This document shows, piece after piece, positions 35,045-44,592 of a stretch of 64,000 nucleotides of DNA. Both the position numbers and the translations under genes were made by a program. This stretch comes from Gonatopus flavifemur (lineage: Eukaryota; Arthropoda; Insecta; Hymenoptera; Dryinidae). Every line of letters begins with the position of its first letter. The first letter of the stretch is position 1. A model generated the notes under the pieces. It did not search any database. It was not told where the DNA came from and saw nothing but the letters and a program-made list of their open reading frames with translations. The DNA is taken from contig JAFFJZ010000026.1 in assembly GCA_018340375.1 (NCBI GenBank), forward strand, positions 124,001 to 188,000, written 5' to 3'.

Positions 35045-35520
35045 CCCGTGTGGCAATTGAAACCTGGCCCCATACTGGCGCTGTACTGCCGGAGTCACCA
35101 GCGCTGACAAATATAAACGACCGATTGAGGGCCAGTTGAATTGATGGTATAGACCCGGAATCGAAATCATACCAACGTCGTACATAAGGCCCAGTACTGG
35201 GGATACGATACTGCTGGTACAGACAATATTCATGAGCCTGTATTGCCATAACCGCGATATTTTTGATGGGCTGGTTGTGCTCATACATCTGGTTCAGGAA
35301 TCATTCCATTACTAAATAAGTATCGGGTTAAATAAAGGAACAGACAATACAATAGAAGAATAAATCAAATAAATGTTTTTATGGTCCAAAAGAGAGTTTA
35401 GATATCATTCCGGATAATCGTTTTTGAATCTTTTGTAAATTGAATTACTTCGGACCAAACCCGTTTCAGAATTTTGTTATTTGAAATGTACATCAATCGT
35501 TAGTTGAACACTGGCATCAC
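35045..35520. repeat. CCCGTGTGG-ended repeat, truncated, relative of 47633-48472
   Basis: It starts CCCGTGTGGCAATTGAAACC and, in inverted orientation, matches most of 47870-48472 at roughly 80%. It stops at the edge of the hairpin MITE at 35524. The open frame on the minus strand (35040-35288) is colinear with that at 48226 onwards (both read ...HEYCLY...GPYVRR...). That could reflect a decayed coding region of a transposon or just nucleotide similarity. Confidence 0.6.
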
Positions 35521-35523
35521 CCA

Positions 35524-35769
35524 CACGGAGAAAAAAGATCATGGAATGATCGCTAGAAAAGATAGTAAACTGGTGACAACTACGAATTTCTGTACACAAT
35601 CGCTAACAGAGACGAGTGATGATTCCTATTTTGGTATATTAAAATACAATATAGTATACCAAAATAGGAATCATTACTCGTCTCTGTTAGCGACTGTGTA
35701 CAGAAATTCGTAGGTGTCACCAGTTTACTATCTCTACTAGTGATCATTCCATGATCTTGTTTCTCCGTG
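35524..35769. mobile_element. Full-length hairpin MITE (CACGG type), 246 bp
   Basis: The whole element is one inverted repeat with arms of about 120 bp at about 90% identity and almost no loop. CACGGAGAAA...GATCATGGAATGATC at the left pairs with the right end TTTCTCCGTG. TA follows the right end; CA precedes the left. It interrupts the repeat at 35045 and abuts the hAT element at 35773. Confidence 0.85.
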
Positions 35770-35772
35770 TAG

Positions 35773-37376
35773 TAGTGATGCTCGATTTTCTGTGAAGAAT
35801 CGATTCCTCAATCGATTCTGAATCGAATCACAAGAATCGATTCTTCTACCAAATCGAAACCACAGAATTGATTCCTGAAAAATCAATTGAAAATTTTTTT
35901 GAAATTACATCCAAATTTGCAGAGATAAATGACGATCTTTTAATTACCATAATATTGGGTGATAGCAAATTATATTGAAGGCATTCAAGCATCAGAAGAA
36001 GCGAGCCCAATGTTGCGCCAACTGTGTTTACAAATTCTAAGTTCACTGGAATTTTTAAATACGTAATAATGAAATCCACGACTAGAATTAGACTTTGAAT
36101 GTGAATTTTAGTTGTTTTTTACCAATTCCTGGTGAGCATAAGAGGATTTTCAGAATAATAAACTCCGAATGTCAGAAGTCCTGCATAAACTTCGTTCTCT
36201 AATATTCACAAACCATGAAAGAATCCAGATTTATATTCAGAATACAATTTGCGACATGGACTGCTTGATTATGTATTACCTATTTTAGATTGAAATTTAT
36301 AAAAAAAATCGTGCCAAAATTTTACCCACTTCTCCCGATGCTTGAGTGTCCTCATTCATGAATAATGAACGTTACGAGATCTTCAGAAATTGTATCTGTA
36401 TTTTATTTCAGCGTAAGCAAATATGCAATTTGTTATTTGATATATTATAATGATGATCAATCCATTATAATTATGATAATCATTATATTCAAAGTATGAC
36501 TGATCAATTTATAATTGCCAGTCTTTCAGTGATAATAAATTGAGGGACAGTAATTGTTGAAGATAATCTGACGAAAGCCTGCTTCTTTCATCGGTTAGAA
36601 TATTTCCAGCTCTTGGAAAAAGGCGTTCAGACGGTACCGATATTGCAACACCTGCCGAATATTTTTTCGCAATCACACTGAGTTGGATATATTTGTGTTT
36701 CAACCATACTGTATTGGATTTACTTTCCGAGTAATTAGAGGTTGATCTAATTAATGCTCGAGGTCTGTAGGCATCTCATTTTTATTATCTTTGATGGAAT
36801 TTTGTGATCCAACTTGAATGAGAATATCATGGAAAGACCATAAATCATCTCCAACAGTTTCTCGCGTTGCAATTCCTTGTTGAGGATTCTCTATGATCGT
36901 CTAGAATCTAATATCGTAGAAATGGCCATAATAGAATTTTGTTCAATTTGCCCAAAATTTTGCAGACGGTCAGTTGAGGCCACAGCAGTTTGTGTTCTGA
37001 GTTGTTCATGGATCCTTTTCTCGAGGCTTCATTGGTTGAGAACGACAAGATGACGCCACAAAAAAACTATTCACCACCCGTTGATAGGGAAAATTTACAA
37101 TCATAATGAAATTGAAGTTCCATGGATGCCCAAAATTTTACTTGATGTTATCTGATGAAAATGGTTTCAAACAAAAAGAAAGTATTAAAGTCCAGTCATA
37201 ATGGATGTAGTTGAAGAAAAAAAAAAAATGAACAGATGCAAAGAATCGGTTATCGATTCTTAGGCTAAAGAATCGATTTTCAAAAAAATCGATTGATAAA
37301 GAATCGATTCAGAATCGCGATTTTTTTGAAAAAAGAATCGATTTTCTCAAAAATCGAATCGGAATCGCACATCCCT
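35773..37376 (-). mobile_element. Degraded hAT element, 1.6 kb
   Basis: The left end TAGTGATGCTCGATT and the right end AATCGCACATCCCT (complement AGGGATGTGCGATT) are related inverted termini. Both sub-terminal regions are full of AATCGATTC words, as in the element at 24087-25145. A hAT transposase remnant lies on the minus strand. No 8-bp duplication was found, so one end may be recombinant. Confidence 0.7.
36509..36885 (-). pseudogene. hAT transposase C-terminal remnant (ZBED-like)
   Basis: On the minus strand the frame ending at 36509 reads LAKKY-like IAKKYSAG, then ISVPSERLFPRAGNILTDER, then SRLSSDYLQQLLSLNLLSLKDW. This is the hAT dimerisation domain (P-x-S-x-x-S-E-R-x-F-S, ...RRxRLxPxxxxxLxFLxxN). 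Upstream, in another frame, DDLWSFHDILIQVGS resembles the preceding region of ZBED-type proteins, so there is at least one frameshift near 36755. The BED zinc finger and the catalytic core are not recognisable. Confidence 0.8.
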
Positions 37377-38334
37377 CATTCGGATAATAGGGAGCAGTGA
37401 TATGCGCGTTCGCAAACATGACAAATGTTTGCCACATTTGCTTCTTCTCCGTCAAGTTCTTGTGTACGCATCAAGCTGAAATAAATATGAGACCATCATC
37501 AACTTTGCCTACGACTGTGATAAAAATTTCATGACGATTGGATAATTCAAATGGAAAATATGCGCGTTCGTGTGAATATTGACATACAGATGCTAGACAG
37601 ATAGACGGACATCGGACACGAAACCAAAATTGTTCTCCGAGTTTTGGGGAGCCGTTTTGTGTAAGAAATGTTGATTTTGGAGGGACAAAAATGTTCAAGC
37701 CTCCAAAACGATCACTAAGCTACCTACTTCCTCTTTTCGAGAAAGCAAAACCACAAGATGGACGCAAAAAATCCAAGGTTTTGTGAATCTCAAATATAAT
37801 TCCTGCGCATCGCATTCTTGCAAAATTTGCGACTCCGACTCCGGCTCTAGTGTTTATTCTCATGAATCAAAATTCCAAAAGAACCAAACTTGGACATAAA
37901 ATAGATATTATTCGTTATCGAGGTTTTTCGACCTGTGTTTCAATATTTTATTTATTGATATATTATTGAAGTTTGATTTGCTAAATATTTCGAGGCTAAA
38001 ATGCAAACAATATAACAGAATTCCAATGTTCTATTTCAAAATTTTATGCATGAATTAATTCTCCCATCAACATTGTTCAACAAATATAAATATTCCAAAT
38101 GTTAGAAAAAACTTCGTCAACAACTTTCGACAAAGAATTTTCTCTAAAACTTTCATTCATGAACCATCGATCTGATGCAGTACATAGATTTGTATGTTTT
38201 TATATGCAGCAGATTATTGAACAATTAGAACCAACAGGGTGGATGAAAAAGCACGTTTCCTGATTATTTCAAAATATAATAAACACAAGAACAAATGAAT
38301 CAAAAATATTTTGTTTCTGAATGTTTTCATTTTT
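37377..38334. other. Intergenic, no gene seen
   Basis: GCGACTCCGACTCCGGCTC at about 37830 matches the hexamer array at 40015. Otherwise plain AT-rich sequence. Confidence 0.3.
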
Positions 38335-38576
38335 CACTGTAAAAAATAAATGTGGAATATTTCACCAAAAATCTTCCACCATGAATAGGGAACTTGACAT
38401 CCTGATTTGGCAGAGTTTGCCCTTACTTTTTGGAGGATTCAACGCCCAAAAAACGGAATAGTTTCTCAAAATGGAGGGAAAACCCCCTATTTCTGATGGA
38501 AAAACAATTCTCCCACGACCAGGGGATGGAATCCGCCATTAAAGTGAGGAAAAACTCCCTATATTTTTTTCTAGTG
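38335..38576. mobile_element. CACTGTAAAAAAT-ended MITE, 242 bp
   Basis: Ends are CACTGTAAAAAATA and TATTTTTTTCTAGTG. The interior carries GGGAAAACCCCC, TTGGAGGATTC, GGGGATGGAATCC words in both orientations. A related fragment is at about 23700-23880. Confidence 0.6.
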
Positions 38577-39306
38577 TTTGTAAATCTTTCACATCTCTGA
38601 TAACATCAATGAATCAACACAATCTGCGAATGATTCTCAAACAACTCCAAAACGATTTCCGTTCTGGTAATGTGAATAAGTGCAATATAAATCTATTAAG
38701 CAAATAAGCATGGAGTGATAGCAAGATTCGTTGGAAATGAGCAGTATGGAGCTTTTTGAATAATTAGGTAATAATTACGGACTTATCTTTCATTTGAAAC
38801 TTTCGTATTCATTGCAAACTTGTAATACTGATAAAAAGAGAGAGAAATCCCATACAGCAAATCAGTTCAAAAAGAGTGCGCAGAGAATTCAATTGGGTTC
38901 TTAAGAATTCTTTTTCAACTCCTATGCCGTATATATGGGATTTCAGTGCTGCAACAACTTTAGTTCTCCCTGCAGAAACGAAATCATTCAGAACGATTGA
39001 TAGTGCAAATCTCTGATCAAAAATATGATTCGAACTTATTTAGAATCATTTGAGTCTGAAACGGCTAATTTGAAATTTGTACATTTCTCATTGGAAAAAT
39101 TTCATTTTGATAAGAATCAATTCTTTGAATGATCTCAGTTTTACAGGGACGTTACATTCTCAATTAGAGACTCCTATGACTCCCTTCCTCCATTCTCATA
39201 CCTTTATAGTTTCATTGATATAAAAAATTATAGCACCTCCTTACCGAACAGATTATGAAAACAAACACATCAATTCCTACTCTCATTTTTTTATTCATCT
39301 TATTTA
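38577..39306. other. Intergenic, no gene seen
   Basis: AT-rich unique sequence; nothing supportable. Confidence 0.3.
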
Positions 39307-39581
39307 CACGGAGAGAACAAAATAGTACTGGCTACTACACCGGATAGTACTCAGTGACATCTGAAGTAAAAAAAAGTTCAGATAACAGCCACCACCATCC
39401 GAATAGCATCCAGTACAATCTACGTTATACTCAATAACATCTGACATAGCATTGAATATAACGTAGATTGTACTGGATACTATTTGGATAGTAGTGGATG
39501 CTATCTGAAATTTTTTTCACTTCAGATGTCACTGAGTACTATCTGGCGTAGTAGTACCTCCGTGTACTATCTCTCTCCGTG
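39307..39581. mobile_element. Foldback MITE with ATAGTAC/GTACTAT words, 275 bp
   Basis: TA on both sides, ends CACGGAGAGA / TCTCTCCGTG. AACGTAGATTGTACTGGATA and its inverse pair across the centre, and TGACATCTGAAGT pairs with ACTTCAGATGTCA. The right end is doubled: CCGTG occurs at 39560-39564 and again at 39577-39581. Confidence 0.8.
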
Positions 39582-40014
39582 TACGTCAACAAAGAATTCT
39601 ATGCATTTGATTTCGAAACATTACACTTTGAACTTCGAATCAACGTGTGAAAATACATTGTCCATAAATTAACATATGGATTCCTCGTTTGTGTTGGAGA
39701 AAAATTGAAAAAATTTTTTGCATGCAAATTTCATCTCTCAACTAATGCACCTGAGATTCACCTGAGAAGATTGAATATGTGTATTTGAAAAAATGAGCCA
39801 AAGAAATTCCAAACAGCACACGAAGTTCTCTGAATGTTTTAAATACATAGCCTAGGTTCTGCGAGTCTTAACCCACAAAAGCACATATTTCCAATGTTTA
39901 GAGCATTTTCACTTCTGATGCAGCCAAACATGTTCTGAAAACGTTCTTCTCATATACTACAGGACGTTCTCGTAATGCTTTTCTAACGCACTTTCATGAA
40001 CACTAACTTTTTTT
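39582..40014. other. Intergenic, no gene seen
   Basis: AT-rich unique sequence; nothing supportable. Confidence 0.3.
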
Positions 40015-40136
40015 TAAGGAGTCGAAAGAGGAGTCGGAGTCGATGAAATAACATTCGACTCCGACTCCCCTTTCGACTCCATCCATCATTCCACGACTCC
40101 TCGACTCCGACTCCCGACTCCGACTCCACAGCCCTA
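40015..40136. repeat. GACTCC hexamer array with CAGCCCTA end
   Basis: GGAGTC/GACTCC units occur about eleven times, first in one orientation (GGAGTCGGAGTC) and then in the other (CGACTCCGACTCC). The tract ends CCACAGCCCTA, a form often seen at hAT-like element ends (TAGGGCTGTGG). The partner end was not found. Confidence 0.55.
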
Positions 40137-40265
40137 ATTCACATCCCTGTAGTAGTTCCATACGAGTTTCGTCCCAATTGGTGGACAACCGTCAACAAAA
40201 ACTTCCCTCTAGTTTGGAGAAGAAAGTTTTCGTTCGTTCTATGTGATTGTTTGATTGCAACTAAC

Positions 40266-40610
40266 CCGTGTGGAAATTTTTCCGGGCGTCCGGTATTGAA
40301 TATAGACCCCGTATGGACTTATATTGGGTGGCCAAACTTAGGATGTCCTAACCTTAGCCACTGAGGGGTCCAGTCGGGTTGCTGGTATTCAGCCTGATTT
40401 CTCTAGCTCAGGGACACCCACATGAGGCCCATACAGGGCCAAGCTGCATTTCCAACAGCCCTCCCCCCCCCCCGTTTCGGAAATCTGAATGCACCCAACT
40501 ACAGCCCGCATAGGGCCTCGCCCTTATATTGATTCTTTTTGTAAATATAAACCTACGGTAAAAATCCCGTTGAAAAAATCTCATATATGTCCAAATAATG
40601 CTATACAATC
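40266..40610. repeat. CCCGTGTGGAAATT-type repeat fragment
   Basis: It starts CCCGTGTGGAAATTTTTCCGG, matching the ends of the 47633-48472 repeat. The interior is unusually GC-rich for this window (GGCCCATACAGGGCC, CCCCGTATGG words) and includes a C-run at about 40460. The right border is not certain. Confidence 0.4.
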
Positions 40611-40822
40611 CCATATATCCTCATAAGGTGTTATCAGGTTCAATAGTGGTATTTGAACACTTTTATCAGATTTCAATAAAACGTATGAGTTTCTATGATA
40701 TTTTTACTAGTGGGAACAAATTTACTCAAATCGTATTGGTCATTTCCTTATGAGCCTGTTTCACTAATTATAGCAATGATGTGTGGCAGTATACATTACA
40801 TGTCAATGTGAATACACGTATA

Positions 40823-42301
40823 TACGGAAAAAAATGTATGGTTATGCTACACTGGAATTTGGTTTCTGCAACCAAATACGTTGGGCTATATTTGGCTCAG
40901 CCAAATGCTTGGTTGTGAGAACCAAATAGAATAGTATAGGCTCACTTAGTTCAAGATACAACTTTCGGTTGGTTGTGGAAACCAAACGCTTTTAGAAGCA
41001 TTCATTCACCCTCGAGCATTTGGTTGTGGTGACTAAACGAGTGGTGATGAGATTCCGCAGCAAAACCTCAATGTTTCGCTTTTTTTCATATATAAATGTT
41101 GGTGAATAATGAATCAGAAAAAAAATAAAGTGAAAATATTTATTCACGTTGAAATAGAAAAAATTTTTCAACGTGATTACGGCTGATTATAGAAACTTCA
41201 CAGTGATCGAAGACACAATCGTGAAGTGTTAGTCAAATTGATCGTGTCGATACCGGGATTCGAACCTGCCTACACCTACCTAATTCTACCTATCTAGAGC
41301 CTAACACCCTAACCACGCGCCTATACTACCGTATATGATTGCTGTGCATAATATAATACATATTGCGCAACAAAATCAGAATCTCAAGTGATGATTTCGT
41401 TTCATTGAATATTACACTTCGTAATGCATAGTTTCTGGTGAAAAATAATTCTTTAAACTCCAACATTGAGACTTGGATTGTTTTGTATAATTATTACGTT
41501 CAACAAAATGTGTCGAGTGAAGTTTAAATTAGGTTGAAACCGAAACCACAAACGGCACAAACAGTTGAGCCAATGAAACGTTTGTATCAAGGAATATTGC
41601 TTTGGAATAATCATGAACACGTTGATTTTCTATTTGCAATTACAAATCAAATTCATTCAGGTTCCTTAAAAGAACTCAGGGTATTAAAATACAAAGACAG
41701 GTTTTCTTTCACATTTTCCATAAATTATATTCATGAATACAAATTTTCAATTCACAAAGAAGTATATTCCAGCTTTACTTTTCTCATGTGAGGTGATAAT
41801 GTTGGTTTAGAAATATTCCAATGATTGCAATCAGAACTACACTATAATTTAATTAGGTATATGTAACTCACATACGAACTCAAGAAATACTCTCAGATCT
41901 TAACAAATATTCACAGATTTTAAGAGATACTCCCCAATTTTCTATCAAAGATTACTATATTCCTGAACTGCAGTTTTCTCCATGTAGATTTTATCCCAGA
42001 AAAAGTCTAAGAAGTTTTTCCTACGAGATGTCTTCTTTATTTCTAATCAAATTTATAAAAACAGCTAAAAATCTCATAAATGAATCCACATTGAGATGGC
42101 GAAATTAATTTGGTTACTATAACCAACCATTTGGTTATCATAACCGAACAAGTCTTACCATATTATATCAATACCATAACCAAATCTATCGAGGTTCAGT
42201 GACCATACAAAAGTTGTCTCGCCTAAACGAATAGTTCTCACAACCAACCCGTCAATAGCCAATTGTTTTCAGTTATCCTAACTATATCATTTTTTTCCGT
42301 G
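40823..42301. mobile_element. CACGG-type composite with TTGGTTnnnAACCAA arrays
   Basis: The left end is ACGGAAAAAAATGTATGG and the right end CATTTTTTTCCGTG, followed by TA. The first 200 bp and last 200 bp are arrays of TTGGTT(n)AACCAA and its parts in both orientations. The middle (about 41045-42090) is different sequence with a minus-strand tRNA-like module, probably a nested insertion. No transposase. Confidence 0.7.
41243..41330 (-). repeat. tRNA-like module, minus strand
   Basis: On the minus strand a B box GGTTCGAATCCC (complement of 41255-41266) is perfect. The upstream TAGGCGCGTGGTTAGGGTG is a fair A box and D arm. It has class II-like length, with a long insert (AGGTAGAATTAGGTAGGTG) before the B box, shared with the module at 31250-31340. 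The B box and its flanking CCGGTATCG keep the T-stem, but the acceptor stem is not convincing. Confidence 0.55.
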
Positions 42302-43405
42302 TAGCAATACATAAAGAACTGTTTCTTCAACAAAAAGTTTTGGAATGCAGAGTGATCAATTTTTTGCGATATATGCACAGAAAAAAAATATTCCATCCAT
42401 GATTAATGTGTTCACACTATCGGTGAACAATGTCAAAAAATCGAAAAAACATGACCGTATGGTAAATTGCAAGATATAATGAGGTTGTTCTGTTTTTTGA
42501 TACAGTCCGATAATGTATGAACAAAGTAATGTTGGGTGGAATACCTGAGTAGAAATTGAAATCGGCCTATTCCAGGCCCTGTCCGGGCTCAAGCCGAAGT
42601 GGTCTGGGTACAGATAGGGCCGTGGACAGCCCGATTTCCAATCGAGGAAGTTTCCACCTGGGATTCTCTCCTTGCAATATTTATTCAATTTGATAATATT
42701 CACAACATTATCCTTTTGAAGGTCCTAGTTTCAGCACCTGTATTGGCTCCATCATGGGTGCCCCACATAGGCCCAAATTGGGAATACTATGCAGGTGCTG
42801 AAGATGAGTGCGTGACAATCTTGTCCGGGCACTATAAGGGTAATCAAAACAGGGCCTGGAATAAAATAAAGACGCCTGGTTTGTCCCAAACTGCCGCCAA
42901 GAATTAATTTTCACACGGGAAACAAATATAAAGTGAACGCAATGAGTTTTCTATTCCAAGTTATTTGAAAACATCGATATATCGAACAGCAGTAATTTCA
43001 TCCCTGGCATCCTATCACAACCTGTTACATCTATCTCTCATAAATATATCAAGAACATAAAAGTAATGTATGGTTCTCCATACCGATTTTTGTGTTATGA
43101 AAAGTTGGAGCAACATTTTTCGTATCTCAGAATATTTTTTATGATTGGCAAATTTTGACTATTCAACTTTTCATAATTGATGACTTTTGGCTATTCAAAA
43201 AACTGATTTTGGTGATTCATGTCCAAATTTAATATGAATTTTCTTATATTGATAATTGGAAGAATATCTTATGCAACATCATTTCTAATACATCTTTGCA
43301 TAAGAAATGCAGAAGATCTCATTAAAATGTCTCCCAGGGTTGCATGAGGCATCACTTGAGCATCCCCCAAGGATTTCTCAAACAAAATAAAATTTGTGTG
43401 ATCTA
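42302..43405. repeat. Intergenic with a GC-richer repeat block at ~42540-42920
   Basis: Between ACCTGAGTAGAAATTGAAATC (about 42543) and TTTTCACACGGG (42908-42919) is a GC-richer block with inverse GGCCCTG/CAGGGCC words and ends of the (C)CCGNGTGGAAATT kind. Open frames on both strands overlap there and are not called. The remainder is AT-rich without genes. Confidence 0.35.
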
Positions 43406-43645
43406 CACTGGAAATAAAATTCTGGAACGGTTAACATTTGGACATCAACAGTTGATATCCGTGAAGAAATGAAATTGGTAACCACGGAAACCTTACTGGC
43501 TCATTTCATTCACATGAACAGTTGATGCACAACTCATTAACCAGCGATATAGCGGTGAGTTTCAGCAGATCTTACAATTTTATTTTCCACAGACATCAGC
43601 TATTGATGTCCGACCGTTAACTGTTCCAGAATTTTATTTTCAGTG
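43406..43645. mobile_element. Foldback MITE (CACTGGAAATAAAATTC ends), 240 bp
   Basis: The ends pair over 30 bp: CACTGGAAATAAAATTCTGG against CCAGAATTTTATTTTCAGTG, then AACGGTTAAC against GTTAACTGTT. ATCAACAGTTGATATC and ACAGTTGATGC words fill the centre. TA precedes the left end and TG follows the right. Confidence 0.8.
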
Positions 43646-44019
43646 TGGAAAAATTCTGAGAAATATTCTCTCCATGACCGTTTATATCAAACGGGAATTT
43701 CAATACTCTTCTTTGCGCCCTTTTCTGAACAATTCCAATCAGTTCTCACGAACTTTTCGTAAGAATCGTTGTCCCAAAAACAAACAAACCTTCATTCCTG
43801 CCACCGATTCAACATTTTTCTTTCGAAGTACGTTGCGAAAATCATGATTTTATCGCGACGCAGAACAACGCGACGTGGAATCAATTTCTTCGTTGAAAAT
43901 TTTCAGTGATTACGCTTGCCAATTTGGAAGCATAAAACAATAAATCTTCCTGTACCCCATACCGCTGGTCATAATTTCTCTCCTCCGTCCATCGATTACA
44001 CAGAAAAAAGGAAACACTA

Positions 44020-44252
44020 CACTGAAAGGATTCTGTTGTGAAAATTACCGTGAAATTCTAGTAATCGAAGGACAAGTGAAAATTCTTCAAAAAATGACTG
44101 TGCAGCTTGTAATAATGCGTGAACTTCCAAACAGTTGAGAGTAATATCTTCTACAAGTTTCACAGAATGCACAGTAATATTTTGAGAAATTTCTATTTGT
44201 CCTTCGATCACTGGAATTTCACGGTAATTTTTCAAATAAAATTCTTTCCGTG
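44020..44252. mobile_element. MITE, 233-bp family, copy 2
   Basis: TA flanks both sides (44018-44019, 44253-44254). Same length, ends and internal order as copy 1 (10527-10759), at about 80% identity: ATTACCGTGAAATT, CTTCAAAAAATnACTGT, CAGTTGAGAGT, TTTTTCAAATAAAATTCTT. Confidence 0.85.
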
Positions 44253-44592
44253 TACTGGTTACTGTGAATGGCAGCGATCGGTTGAAAAACCAATGACAAT
44301 ACGCTTGGATGATAAGGATTAGCGCGATCATAGTGATGGGTATTGTAATGAAATTTGTCAATGCTGACTGTACAGTAATGATGACTGGAAAACGCAATAC
44401 TGCATGGAATGAATTTGAGTTTCAATGTATTTTTGTGATTCACAGTAACCATTGTTTTTTTTCTTTTTTCCGGGCACCCCAGCTTTGTTGTTTTTATCAT
44501 ACAACGGATGGTACGGATACACTTCTTCCCGCTATGATGCAATTTCTCAATATGATTCGATTCCCTCATACGGATTCATTACCAGTGCACCA

